A stretch of DNA of 64,000 nt from Inquilinus limosus_F (GTDB taxonomy: Bacteria > Pseudomonadota > Alphaproteobacteria > DSM-16000 > Inquilinaceae), in assembly GCF_051487185.1 (NCBI RefSeq), contig NZ_JAHVDK010000032.1:38278-102277 (forward strand), given 5' to 3'. Position numbers and translations under genes: made by a program. Below are positions 56,946-64,000 of the stretch, piece after piece. Under the pieces are notes generated by a model that was not told the DNA's origin, did not search any database, and worked only from the letters and a program-made list of their open reading frames with translations. Positions within the stretch are counted from its first letter, which is position 1. Each line of letters begins with the position of its first letter.

Positions 56946-57671
56946 TCAGGCGCAGATGATGATGTCATGCATCAATCCTCGGGCGATGGCCTGGGGCAAA
57001 GTCGCCACGCCGAATTTCTGCTTCGCATTTTCCGTATGGAACACCACCGTGCGGCGGCTGATCCGCATAATCTCCGCAATGTCGGACGCGCTCTTGCCCT
57101 TGGCCGCCCATTGCAGGCAGTCGATCTCCCGCGGCGTCAAGGTCGGCCGCGTCTGCGGCTCGGGCCGTTCGTCCTGACGCAGCCTGGCATGCAGGTGCAG
57201 GGCGATCAGGTGCAGGGCGTGCTGGTGCCGGTCGACGCAGTGCTGGAAGTCCGGCTCGGTGCCGAACTCGGTCAGGGTCAGGCTGGACGCCTTGCCCTGG
57301 CGGTCGTGGATCGGGATGGTCACGCCGCGCCGGATGCCAGCCCCGGCGGCTTCGTCCAGGAAGGCCTTCACCTTCCGCGATGACGGCTGCCGCAGCGAGT
57401 CGATCGTCCAGGCGAAAGGCAGCATGGTGCTGACCGCCCGCGCGAGCACCGGGTCGATGCGGTCGTACCGGTTCTCGCCGTAGCGCTGGATCCAGGAGGC
57501 GGGATATGTCGTCAGCACCAGCGGCATGTCGGCCTCCCCCGACGGGAAACCGACATAGGCGAAATGCTGCAGCCCATACCCCCGGATGGTCTGCTCCAGC
57601 AGGGCCCGGATCGCCTGTCGGCCCCGGCTGGATGGTAGGTATCGGATGAAGTTCTGAAAAATTTGATCCAT
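56946..57671 (-). CDS. LuxR-family acyl-homoserine-lactone-responsive regulator
   Basis: 241 aa, normal for the family. The autoinducer-binding domain (about residues 20-165) has all six conserved AHL-pocket residues: Trp60, Tyr64, Asp73, Pro74, Trp88, Gly116 (TraR W57, Y61, D70, P71, W85, G113, each shifted by 3). The C-terminal HTH keeps Glu182, Leu186 and Gly192 (LTPREIDCLQWAAKGKSASDIAEI). It should dimerise on AHL binding and activate from a lux box, one of which lies 5 bp past its stop. ATG 57671 is chosen because TGAGGGG precedes it; a longer frame exists. No luxI is visible in the window. Confidence 0.93.
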   Translation of the reverse strand: MDQIFQNFIRYLPSSRGRQAIRALLEQTIRGYGLQHFAYVGFPSGEADMPLVLTTYPASWIQRYGENRYDRIDPVLARAVSTMLPFAWTIDSLRQPSSRKVKAFLDEAAGAGIRRGVTIPIHDRQGKASSLTLTEFGTEPDFQHCVDRHQHALHLIALHLHARLRQDERPEPQTRPTLTPREIDCLQWAAKGKSASDIAEIMRISRRTVVFHTENAKQKFGVATLPQAIARGLMHDIIICA

Positions 57672-58199
57672 TTGCCCCTCACCGCATCGTGCTCTAATCG
57701 GCGATCCCCCTTTTTTATTTATAATTTTACTCATTATTTGTAATTCGCCCTGTCACATTACAGTCATGGCGTTGGTTCCAATGCTATTTCTATTCGGCGG
57801 ATACCGCAAAGGAAGATTCGCATATGGGCATATGAGGCAGCGGCTGCGGCAGCGCCGCAACACCCCGGCGCGCCTCGCTTCCTGGGCCTGCCCGACCCGG
57901 CTCGCCGCGGCGCAGCGATTCCGCCGGGCGATCGGGCGTTTCGGCAATCCGATCGCCGTCAAGTCAATCTGCATAACATAGCAGGTATACTTGCTGCATG
58001 AGAGTGGATAGGAACGAGTTCGCAGATCGAGATCTGCAGCTCGGCCAGCCTGCTTTTGAGGGAGTCACGAGTCCACAGGATAGATCCTTTCTCAAATCGA
58101 GAAAGAATGCCCCCTCCTGCCGGTTTCTTCTGCGGAGCCGGCGTCGCGGCCGGCTTGAAGTCGAGCGTCACCCGATTCCTTCCACTCAGGAGAAGACAG
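57672..58199. other. luxR upstream region with dyad; no supported gene
   Basis: 528 bases between divergent genes. An A/T-rich block (57705-57765) is the likely luxR promoter. Two CATATG boxes lie at 57822-57834. A near-perfect dyad AGCAGGTATACTTGCT (57980-57995) sits 205 bp before the start at 58200 and could be an operator. Short frames (for example a 71-aa ORF from 57766) have no ribosome site and unconvincing composition. Confidence 0.45.
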
Positions 58200-58556
58200 A
58201 TGAGCGACATCCTTGACCTGACCGGCATCCTCGGCGGCGCGCTCAGCAGCGTCGGCGCGGCGGTGGGCGACGTGGTTTCCGGCGTCGGCAGCACCGTGGG
58301 CACCGCGGCCGGCTCGGTCGGCGAGATCGTCGGCGGCGTCGTGACCGAGGTCGGCGCGATCGCCGGCGATGCGGCCGGCGACCTGGTCGGCGGCGCCACC
58401 TCCGCCGTCGGCTCGGTGCTCGAGGGCACCCAGTCGGCCGCCGGCGACGTCGTCGCCGGCGTCGGCGAGGCGGTGGACCATGTTGCCGATGGCGTCGGCG
58501 ACGCGCTGGGCAGCGTGCTGGGCGGCCTGTTCGGCAATCTCGACTTCAATCTCTGA
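58200..58556 (+). CDS. acidic, Lys/Arg-free glycine-zipper protein of unknown function
   Basis: 118 aa. Nearly the whole chain is Gly/Ala/Val/Ser/Asp with many G-x-x-x-G steps (for example Gly52, 56, 60, 64; Gly30, 34, 38), small residues alternating with V/I/A. There is no Lys, Arg, Cys or Trp, and many Asp/Glu, so it is strongly acidic. The chain ends FGNLDFNL. No classical signal peptide is visible. A good ribosome site (CAGGAGA) precedes ATG 58200. It could be a type I-secreted, membrane-active or self-assembling protein; the family is unknown to me. It neighbours the LuxR gene. Confidence 0.65.
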   Translation: MSDILDLTGILGGALSSVGAAVGDVVSGVGSTVGTAAGSVGEIVGGVVTEVGAIAGDAAGDLVGGATSAVGSVLEGTQSAAGDVVAGVGEAVDHVADGVGDALGSVLGGLFGNLDFNL

Positions 58557-58599
58557 GGCGCCGGATCCGGGGCGGGTCGATCCTGCCCCGGTCCCCATG

Positions 58600-59178
58600 T
58601 CAGAGAGGGCGGCTGAGGAAAGGCGATCCGGCCAGGCCGAAGCGCCACGGCGTCGCGGTGCCGCGGGTGATGCCGATGCGCGTCCCGGCCGCGACCGTCA
58701 TCGCCTCCGCCCGCGGCAGGATCGCGAAGGGCGGTTCGTCCAGCGCCAGACCATCCATCGCGCTGGTGATGCCCAGGGCCTGAGCGAGACGTCCGGGGCC
58801 GGCGCAGAGACGCCGCAGCTCGTGCAGCCCGCGCCGCGCCCGCATGGCCTCGATCCCCGCCGTCGGCGCCAGCGCCCGGATCAGCACGGCGCTGCCCGGC
58901 CGGGCAGCGTCGCACACCAGGTTCAGGCACCAGTGCAGGCCGTAGGACCGGTAGACATAGGCGTGGCCGACAGGCCCGAACATCGCGGCGTTGCGCGCGT
59001 TCGGCCCGGCGAAGCTGTGCGAGGCCGGGTCCTCGCGGTCATAGGCCTCGGTCTCGACGATGATGCCGCCCACGCCGTCGACCAGCAGCACCGTGCCGAT
59101 CAGCGCCTGGGCGACGGTCGGGGCGTCCGCGGCGAAGGCGCTGCGGTCGAGCGGAACAGGGGCTGGCGCGTCGGGCAT
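58600..59178 (-). CDS. 3-methyladenine DNA glycosylase (AAG/MPG family)
   Basis: 192 aa. The AAG fold motifs are VLLVDGVGGIIVETEAYDREDPASHSF (active-site Glu in VETEAY), the flipped-base pocket MFGPVGHAYVYRSYGLHWCLNLV, and LCAGPGRLAQALGI. It excises alkylated purines in base-excision repair. Length fits bacterial members. ATG 59178 is used; longer frames add unrelated sequence. Convergent with the glycine-zipper gene and divergent from the chorismate mutase gene. Confidence 0.93.
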   Translation of the reverse strand: MPDAPAPVPLDRSAFAADAPTVAQALIGTVLLVDGVGGIIVETEAYDREDPASHSFAGPNARNAAMFGPVGHAYVYRSYGLHWCLNLVCDAARPGSAVLIRALAPTAGIEAMRARRGLHELRRLCAGPGRLAQALGITSAMDGLALDEPPFAILPRAEAMTVAAGTRIGITRGTATPWRFGLAGSPFLSRPL

Positions 59179-59299
59179 CAGGCCTCTGTCCTCGACCGCG
59201 GCGCCGGGCGCAAGCGGAATCCGCCGGGTTGCCGCAGGCCGGCTTGGCGGGAACCGGACCGGTGCCGTATGGTCGGGCCTTTCCGACCCAGGTGACCCG

Positions 59300-59623
59300 A
59301 TGGACCAGCACGCCGACCCGCAGCCGAAGCCCACGGTACCGCCCGAGCTGGCGGAGCTGCGCAGCAGCATCGACAACATCGACGCGGCCCTTGTCCATCT
59401 CCTGGCCGAGCGCTTCAAATGCACCCAGAAGGTCGGGCGGCTGAAGGCGACGCTCGGCCTGCCGCCGGCCGATCCGGGCCGCGAGGCGGCGCAGATCGCG
59501 CGGCTGCGCCGGCTGGCCGAGGATGCTCATCTCGACCCGGATTTCGCCGAGAAGTTCCTGGCCTTCATCGTCGCCGAGGTGATCCGCCACCACGAGGCGA
59601 TCCGCGACGGCGCCCGGCGCTGA
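59300..59623 (+). CDS. chorismate mutase, AroQ class
   Basis: 107 aa, all-helical AroQ type. LAELRSSIDNIDAALVHLLAERF holds the N-terminal Arg/Asp residues, KVGRLKATLGLPPADPGRE the Lys/Arg pair, and the last helix has FAEKFLAFIVAEVIRHHEAI. It converts chorismate to prephenate for Phe/Tyr synthesis. It is a stand-alone domain and starts at ATG 59300. A class I DAHP synthase gene with an aromatic attenuator lies nearby (62.2-63.5 kb), on the opposite strand. Confidence 0.92.
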   Translation: MDQHADPQPKPTVPPELAELRSSIDNIDAALVHLLAERFKCTQKVGRLKATLGLPPADPGREAAQIARLRRLAEDAHLDPDFAEKFLAFIVAEVIRHHEAIRDGARR

Positions 59624-59790
59624 GGCTCCCTCGCACCCTCCCGCCGCCTTCGGCGTCGGGCCCCTCCCTCTCCCCGAGGAGAGGGGACCAGAGCCGTGGC
59701 CCTTTCACCTCTCCTTGGGGAGAGGTCGAAATCGCGCAGCGATTTCGGGTGAGGGGGGAACTGGCCCCTCCGCGTCGCAGCCGGTTGGTC
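59624..59790. repeat. intergenic region with palindromic repeats
   Basis: Contains CTCTCCCCGAGGAGAGGGG (about 59670-59690), CTCTCCTTGGGGAGAGG (about 59710-59728) and ATCGCGCAGCGAT (about 59732-59746), followed by TTCGGGTGAGGGG. Such 'ctctccccaaggagag...tcgcgcagcgatttcgggtgagggg' elements are scattered between genes of many Alphaproteobacteria. No gene is supported here. Confidence 0.65.
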
Positions 59791-60489
59791 TCACCGGCAC
59801 GTCCCGAACCAGCCCACATCGAGATGCAAGTGATCCCGGTGCGCCGCGTTGTAGTCGGGTGACAGCACCACGTCGAAGATGCGGCAGGCGCGGTCGCGCA
59901 GGCGGCGCAGGAAGCGGGCCTCGGGCCCGTCGCCGGCCCAGCCCCGCGCCACCGTGATCCGCCGCCCGCCGGCCAGGCGGACAGCGGCCAGGTCTATGGC
60001 GTCGGCGGTGGCGTGGCGGCTGCGCCGGCCCTCGGCCCGGTGGTTGACGTTGCGGCAGGCATAGGTGCCGAGATGCTCGACCGCCGCGACCCGTTCGCCG
60101 AATGCGTCCTCCGCCGCCGGCTGCAGCACGTGCCGCTCGAACAGGGCGAAGGCGACGGCGAGGCGGCAGGAGGCGACGAAGCCGCGGTCGAAGGCGACGC
60201 CGGAGCGGGAGACGGCGACCGCGTTCTCGATCGCGCAGCCAGGCGCCTCCTTGCGGTCGGGCACCGGGCGGGCGTTCATGCCGGCGGTCGCCAGCACCGC
60301 CCGGCACAGCGCCGGATCGGCCTTGATCCGGGCCAGCTTCAGGCCGGTCAGGATATTCGGCGGGGCGCGCAGGTCCAGCGGCGTCCAGGGATTCCAGCGG
60401 TCCGGCACGGCGATGTCGCCGCGCCACAGCAGCACGGTGCCGAGAACAGCCAGTGCGACGAGAAGGACCAGCAGGATGCGGCGGCGCAT
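59791..60489 (-). CDS. extensin-like C-terminal domain protein, membrane-anchored
   Basis: 232 aa. An N-terminal membrane anchor (ILLVLLVALAVLGTVLLW) precedes an extensin-like C-terminal domain: CRAVLATAGM, the pairs CAIENAVAV and ASCRLAVAFALFERHVLQPAA, then RHATADAIDLAAVRL and HRDHLHLDVGWFGTCR. The His/Asp pattern (H-x-x-x-x-A-x-D and H-L-H-x-D) resembles that of M15/VanY-type zinc peptidases, so murein cleavage is possible. Several cysteines indicate a periplasmic location. Function unproven. Confidence 0.8.
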   Translation of the reverse strand: MRRRILLVLLVALAVLGTVLLWRGDIAVPDRWNPWTPLDLRAPPNILTGLKLARIKADPALCRAVLATAGMNARPVPDRKEAPGCAIENAVAVSRSGVAFDRGFVASCRLAVAFALFERHVLQPAAEDAFGERVAAVEHLGTYACRNVNHRAEGRRSRHATADAIDLAAVRLAGGRRITVARGWAGDGPEARFLRRLRDRACRIFDVVLSPDYNAAHRDHLHLDVGWFGTCR

Positions 60490-60622
60490 GGTGCGATCAT
60501 ATCGCGCCGGCCCGGCTTGCCGGCCAGATCCCGCCGGCCCAGATCACTGGGGCCGCCCGGCGGCGATCCCGGGCGGACGGGCGGCATCACCGTCGCGCCA
60601 GTCATCTCCGAGGAGTGTCCCC

Positions 60623-61477
60623 ATGCCCACCCATCCCGCGATCCGGGCCGGCCGCGCCGCCGTCGTCACCGGCGCCGCCAGCGGCATCGGCCTCGCCGCC
60701 GCCACGCGCTTCGCCTCGATCGGGCTCCGGGTCGTGCTCGCCGACCTGCCCGGCGACGCGCTCGACTTCGCCGCCGACAAGGTGGCGAAGCACGCCGGCA
60801 GGACCAAGGACGTCCTGGCCGTGCCGACCGACGTGTCCCGGCCGGAGGAGGTGGAGCGGCTGCGCGACGAGGCCTATGGCCGCTTCGGCGAGGTCGCGGT
60901 GCTGATGAACAACGCCGGCATCGGCGGCGGTGGCGGCCCATGGGAGGCCTATGACCGCTGGCGCCGGGTGCTCGACGTCAACCTCTACGGCGTGATCCAC
61001 GGCGTCCACATCTTTACCCTGGCGATGATCGCGCAGGGCGGCGACGGGGTGATCGTCAACACCGGCTCGAAGCAGGGCATCACCACCCCGCCGGGCGACA
61101 CCGCCTACAACGTCTCCAAGGCCGGGGTGAAGGTGCTGACCGAAGCGCTGGCGCATGCGCTGCGCGAGACCGAAGGCTGCCGCATCACAGCCCATCTGCT
61201 GATCCCGGGCTACACCTTCACCGGCATCACCGCCCGCGGCGCCGCCGAGAAGCCGGCCGCGGCCTGGACCGCGGAGCAGGTGGTGGAGTTCATGCTCGAC
61301 GGCCTCGGCCGGGGCGACTTCTACATCCTCTGCCCCGACAACGAGGTGACCCGGGCGGTCGACGAGAAGCGCATCCGCTGGGCGGCGGAGGACATCATCC
61401 GGAACCGGCCCGCCCTGTCGCGCTGGCACCCCGACCACAAGGACGACTTCGCCGCCTATATGGCCCGGCCGGACTGA
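60623..61477 (+). CDS. short-chain dehydrogenase/reductase
   Basis: 284 aa, classical SDR. Cofactor loop TGAASGIGLAAATRF (16-30), NNAGIG at about 96, Ser in NTGSKQG and catalytic Tyr-xxx-Lys in AYNVSKAG. The acidic residue in VLADLPGD at the end of strand 2 suggests NAD rather than NADP. ATG 60623 has GAGGAG upstream. Long C-terminal part with WHPDHKDDFAAYM is typical of a subset of uncharacterised SDRs. The substrate is unknown. Confidence 0.88.
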   Translation: MPTHPAIRAGRAAVVTGAASGIGLAAATRFASIGLRVVLADLPGDALDFAADKVAKHAGRTKDVLAVPTDVSRPEEVERLRDEAYGRFGEVAVLMNNAGIGGGGGPWEAYDRWRRVLDVNLYGVIHGVHIFTLAMIAQGGDGVIVNTGSKQGITTPPGDTAYNVSKAGVKVLTEALAHALRETEGCRITAHLLIPGYTFTGITARGAAEKPAAAWTAEQVVEFMLDGLGRGDFYILCPDNEVTRAVDEKRIRWAAEDIIRNRPALSRWHPDHKDDFAAYMARPD

Positions 61478-61525
61478 TGGACCGCTGCGGTCATGTGTAG
61501 GTTGGGTTCGCCCTGGCGAACCCGT

Positions 61526-62011
61526 TCACCCGGACAGTCCGGGCCGGTCCAGCCGGACCGGCTTGCTCATATGGACGGCGGTGCCCTCCATGAACGGCTC
61601 CTCTCGGTCCACCGCGAAGCCGGCGCGGGCATAGAGCTCGACGTTCCCGGCGAAGCGGGGATTGGTGTAGAGGCGCAGCAGCGGCCGCCCCAGCTCCGCC
61701 GCCAGCGCCTCGGCATGGGCCAGCAGGCGCCGGCCATGGCCGCGGCGCTGGGCCTGCGGCGCGACCGCCAGATTCTTGATCAGCAGATGGTCGCCGCGAT
61801 CGATGATCTCGATCAGCGCGGTCAGGTCGTCGCCCTCGAACAGCAGGTCGATGCGGTGCTCGCGCACGGCCAGGTCGTAATCGGCCGTCATCGGCGTCGG
61901 CTCGCGGCCGATCACCGGCACCCATTTGGCGTAGGCGGCGCGGGTCAGCGCCCGGACGGCCGCGGCGTCGCCCGCGGTGGCGCGGCGGATCCGGAGTTCG
62001 GGCTGGCTCAT
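61526..62011 (-). CDS. GNAT family N-acetyltransferase
   Basis: 161 aa. Acetyl-CoA motif A is LLIKNLAVAPQAQRRGHGRRLLAHAEALA (core Q-x-x-G-x-G/A), and the end LYTNPRFAGNVELYARAGFAV matches GNAT motif B. ATG 62011 starts MSQPELRIRRATAGDAAAVR, a normal GNAT opening. The acceptor cannot be predicted. It stands 35 bp from the aroG terminator and reads the same way. Confidence 0.88.
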   Translation of the reverse strand: MSQPELRIRRATAGDAAAVRALTRAAYAKWVPVIGREPTPMTADYDLAVREHRIDLLFEGDDLTALIEIIDRGDHLLIKNLAVAPQAQRRGHGRRLLAHAEALAAELGRPLLRLYTNPRFAGNVELYARAGFAVDREEPFMEGTAVHMSKPVRLDRPGLSG

Positions 62012-62046
62012 GGTCTCGTGTTCCTTCGGGGGCGGGACGGCCGGCA

Positions 62047-62078
62047 AGAAAAAACCCGCCGGTCGGGGACGGCGGGTT
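62047..62078 (-). terminator. intrinsic terminator downstream of aroG
   Basis: On the minus strand a 9-bp stem (62070-62078 with 62053-62061, 8-base loop) is followed by TTTTTT. It lies about 160 bp after the aroG stop and 35 bp before the GNAT start, so it ends the aroG transcript. Confidence 0.85.
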
Positions 62079-62235
62079 GCGGTGGGTCGGGGCTCCGGTC
62101 GGGATCAGCCGGGACTGGCCCCGGCGGTTCCCCCGCTTCTCCCGGCGCACCGCAGCGCCGCCGTCGCCGGGCGGCGACGGTGTTTGGTGGCGGCGGTAGC
62201 TCGGAAGAAGCGGGTCATGGAGAGATGATCCGGCG

Positions 62236-63318
62236 TCAGGCGGTCGCCGTCAACGTCCGAGGTGTTACAGTCCGCCGCGCCGCGACCGCCGCGGCCAGCC
62301 GTTCCAGCACCGCGACCGACTCGTCCCAGCCGATGCAGCCGTCGGTGATGCTCTGGCCATAGACCAGCGGCCGGCCGGGGACCAGGTCCTGCCGCCCGGC
62401 GACGAGGTGGCTCTCGACCATCAGGCCGATGATGCGGCCGTCGCCGGCTGCGATCTGGCCGGCCACGTCCTCGACCACCTTGGGCTGGTTCTCCGGCTTC
62501 TTGCTGCTGTTGGCGTGGCTGGCGTCGATCATCACCGCCGGCCGCAGCCCGGCCCGGGCCAGCTCGGCGCAGGCGGCCTCGACGCTGGCGGCGTCGTAGT
62601 TCGGCGCCTTGCCGCCGCGCAAAATGATGTGCGCGTCCTCGTTGCCGGCGGTGGAGGCGATGGCCGACCGGCCGCTCTTCGTCACCGCCATGAAATGATG
62701 CGGCTGCGAGGCCGAGCCGACGGCGTCGACGGCGATCTTCACATTGCCGTCGGTGCCGTTCTTGAAGCCGACCGGGCAGGACAGGCCGGACGCCATCTCG
62801 CGGTGGATCTGGCTTTCCGTGGTGCGGGCGCCGATCGCGCCCCAGCCGACCAGGTCGGCGATGTATTGCGGCGTGGTCATGTCCAGGAACTCGCAGGCCG
62901 CCGGCAGGCCCAGCCGGTTGATCTCCAGCAGCAGGCTGCGCGCCAGCCGCAGCCCCTTGTCGATCTGGAAGCTGCCGTCCAGGTCCGGGTCGTTGATCAG
63001 CCCCTTCCAGCCGACCGTGGTCCGCGGCTTCTCGAAATAGACCCGCATGACGATCTCGAGCTCGCCGCCAAGCCTCTGGCGCAGCGGCTGCAGCCGGCGG
63101 GCATAGTCCAGCGCCGCCTCGGGATCGTGGATCGAGCAGGGGCCGATCACCACCGCCAGGCGGTCGTCGCTGCCGTGCAGGATGGCGTGCAGGGCGCGGC
63201 GGGCTTCGGTGACGGTGCGGGTGGCCACGGCGTCGCGCGGGAACTCCAGCATCACCTCGGCGGGGGTGCTCAGCTCCTTGATCTCGCGGATGCGCAGGTC
63301 GTCGGTGGTCTTCAACAC
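62236..63318 (-). CDS. aroG: 3-deoxy-7-phosphoheptulonate synthase (DAHP synthase), class I AroG/AroF/AroH type
   Basis: 360 aa. The enzyme condenses PEP and erythrose 4-phosphate, the first step of the shikimate pathway. Hallmarks are VVIGPCSIHDPEAALDYA near residue 57, VYFEKPRTTVGWKGLINDP, and IDASHANSSKKPENQ near 265 with metal/substrate residues. Length matches bacterial class I. The start is GTG at 63318 with CCAGGAG 8 bases before it. An attenuator with aromatic-rich leader peptide lies upstream, so aromatic amino acids should control the gene. The symbol aroG is used for the type; the feedback-inhibiting amino acid is unknown. Confidence 0.94.
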   Translation of the reverse strand: MLKTTDDLRIREIKELSTPAEVMLEFPRDAVATRTVTEARRALHAILHGSDDRLAVVIGPCSIHDPEAALDYARRLQPLRQRLGGELEIVMRVYFEKPRTTVGWKGLINDPDLDGSFQIDKGLRLARSLLLEINRLGLPAACEFLDMTTPQYIADLVGWGAIGARTTESQIHREMASGLSCPVGFKNGTDGNVKIAVDAVGSASQPHHFMAVTKSGRSAIASTAGNEDAHIILRGGKAPNYDAASVEAACAELARAGLRPAVMIDASHANSSKKPENQPKVVEDVAGQIAAGDGRIIGLMVESHLVAGRQDLVPGRPLVYGQSITDGCIGWDESVAVLERLAAAVAARRTVTPRTLTATA

Positions 63319-63353
63319 GGCTTGGGCTCCTGGTTCACCCCGCCGGCGGCAAC

Positions 63354-63380
63354 AAAAAAGCCGCCAGGAGGTCTGGCGGC
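63354..63380 (-). terminator. attenuator terminator in the aroG leader
   Basis: On the minus strand a perfect 8-bp G/C stem (63373-63380 with 63360-63367, 5-base loop) is followed by TTTTTT (63354-63359). It lies after the leader peptide stop codon and 36 bp before the aroG start, exactly where a transcription attenuator should be. Confidence 0.85.
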
Positions 63381-63406
63381 TCTCGGGTCGTCTGTCGATC
63401 TTCAGA

Positions 63407-63481
63407 TCACGCGCACCCTCGCTCCGCCGCTGGCAGCGGGAAGCTAAAGTACCAGAAATAGGTGGCGCGGACGAAGGTCAT
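63407..63481 (-). CDS. aromatic-rich leader peptide of the aroG attenuator
   Basis: 24 codons from ATG (63481) to TGA (63407-63409). Residues 8-14 read YFWYFSF, and the peptide holds seven aromatic residues (Phe3, Tyr8, Phe9, Trp10, Tyr11, Phe12, Phe14). When charged tRNAs for Phe, Tyr and Trp are short, ribosomes would stall here and favour an antiterminator over the terminator at 63354-63380. The promoter's likely start site coincides with the ATG, so translation is probably leaderless, as reported for the trpE leader peptide of Sinorhizobium. Confidence 0.82.
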   Translation of the reverse strand: MTFVRATYFWYFSFPLPAAERGCA

Positions 63482-63488
63482 GCCCCTG

Positions 63489-63517
63489 CGTATAAGTCAG
63501 GATGCGGGCTTTGTCAC
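63489..63517 (-). promoter_or_regulatory. sigma-70-type promoter of the aroG leader
   Basis: On the minus strand GTGACA (63512-63517) and TATACG (63489-63494) are 17 bases apart, close to TTGACA and TATAAT. A start site 7-8 bases further would fall at about 63481-63482, at the first base of the leader peptide ATG. Confidence 0.65.
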
Positions 63518-63708
63518 GGCCGTTCTTTCGGGAAGCGTCGCCCGCGGACGCGGCGGCTTTCGGGAAGTTGCCCGGTCGCGGCCGGTCCGGAACCCCGGCG
63601 CCGTCCGGGGGTTTTTCCGGCACGCCGCTCGGAAGGGCTTGAGCCCGGCCGTCCGGCGCGTCAGAACGGCATACCTCGCCGTCGCGACCTGGAAGCGGAG
63701 CCCCGTCG

Positions 63709-64000
63709 ATGAAACCCGTTCGAGTTCTCCTCCCTGTCCTCGCTGCCGCCCTGCTGTCGACCACGGCCTTGGCCCCCACTGCCGTGGCACAGACCACCCA
63801 GCGCTACGCCCCGTGGCAGCCGCCGCAGCAGGACCAGACCAAGGCGCTGCTCGACGAGCTGTCGCGGATGGTCAGCCAGGCCGAGCGCGACCGGGCGGCC
63901 AGCCCCGACTTCATCGCCGATCTGAAGGGGCTGGTGGAACGCCACTCGGCCTCCGCCTCCTCGGCCGCCCAGCCGCCGGCTGCCGCCCCGGCTCCGGCCG
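63709..64000 (+). CDS. 5' part of a secreted protein gene (partial)
   Basis: The frame runs off the right edge. It starts at ATG 63709 behind GGAG. About 97 residues are visible: a signal peptide (VRVLLPVLAAALLSTTALAP, cleavage near AVA-Q), a helical segment (QTKALLDELSRMVSQAERDR) and a Pro/Ala-rich stretch at the edge. No family is recognised. The Ala/Pro linker suggests another domain follows beyond the window. Confidence 0.7.
   Translation, partial: MKPVRVLLPVLAAALLSTTALAPTAVAQTTQRYAPWQPPQQDQTKALLDELSRMVSQAERDRAASPDFIADLKGLVERHSASASSAAQPPAAAPAPA

Noticed and set aside
57766..57981. 71-codon frame in the luxR upstream region (possible luxI remnant or small peptide)
   Set aside because: No ribosome site, Arg-rich random-looking sequence, and no LuxI motif (such as the conserved R-x-x-x-F-x-x-R-x-x-x-F/W pattern).
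62103..62218. 37-codon basic frame (MTRFFRATAATKHRRRP...) downstream of aroG
   Set aside because: It lies between the aroG stop and its terminator, lacks a clear ribosome site and has no recognisable pattern; most likely chance.

Overview
This window is high-GC DNA with dense, mostly short-spaced genes, typical of a large alphaproteobacterial genome. The ChvG/ChvI two-component pair linked to a short HprK, RapZ and a regulatory PTS, the RpoH-box sigma factor, the CarD-like regulator, the MlaC and DUF1127 genes, and the intergenic palindromes all fit this. Rhodospirillales (an Inquilinus- or Azospirillum-like bacterium) is my best guess, but it is an inference. I see no rRNA, tRNA, CRISPR array, transposase or integrase.

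Layout. 1-8.1 kb: the 3' end of an unknown gene, a LysE exporter divergent from a PLP aminotransferase, a duplicated-domain secreted protein, ahcY behind a perfect 16-bp palindrome, a TerC protein, and a DeoR regulator plus MFS pair behind four tandem 10-bp repeats. 8.2-17.1 kb: a long leftward unit, chvI-chvG-(triple-PPC secreted protein)-hprK-rapZ-EIIA-HPr-EI-epimerase. This couples envelope or acid sensing to the phosphotransfer network. 17.2-27.7 kb: housekeeping and stress genes. They include a HugZ-like protein, prolyl aminopeptidase, an SNase-like protein, an M48 protease, an RpoH sigma factor with an EcfG-type promoter, a catalytically dead metallophosphatase, CarD, FdxA, TerB, an S4 protein and a Suv3-like helicase. 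27.8-31.3 kb: two tandem paralogous secreted proteins and a Rap1a/Tai-like protein.

31.6-35.8 kb: a three-gene translationally coupled cluster. It encodes a fusion of a KAS III ketosynthase with a heme-oxygenase-like diiron domain, an unrecognised protein, and a cytochrome P450. I could not match it to any pathway I know. 35.9-44 kb: htpG, an adenylate cyclase, an MlaC-like protein, small envelope stress proteins, a HisKA_2 kinase with a TPR protein, and a DUF1127 gene.

44.0-58.6 kb: the most striking region. A LuxR protein carries all nine residues conserved in AHL receptors. Next to it a near-canonical lux box precedes a leftward unit: mbtH, a single-module NRPS (C-A-T-reductase, serine code), a GT1 glycosyltransferase, an RND pump with its adaptor, an RhlC-like GT2 and an MFS exporter. 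I infer a quorum-controlled, exported glycosylated acyl-serinal or acyl-serinol lipid. Beyond luxR lies a Lys/Arg-free glycine-zipper protein. No luxI is present in the window.

58.6-64 kb: a methyladenine DNA glycosylase, chorismate mutase, extensin-like protein, SDR, GNAT, and a class I DAHP synthase gene. The last has an attenuator with an aromatic-rich and apparently leaderless leader peptide. The window ends inside a secreted-protein gene.
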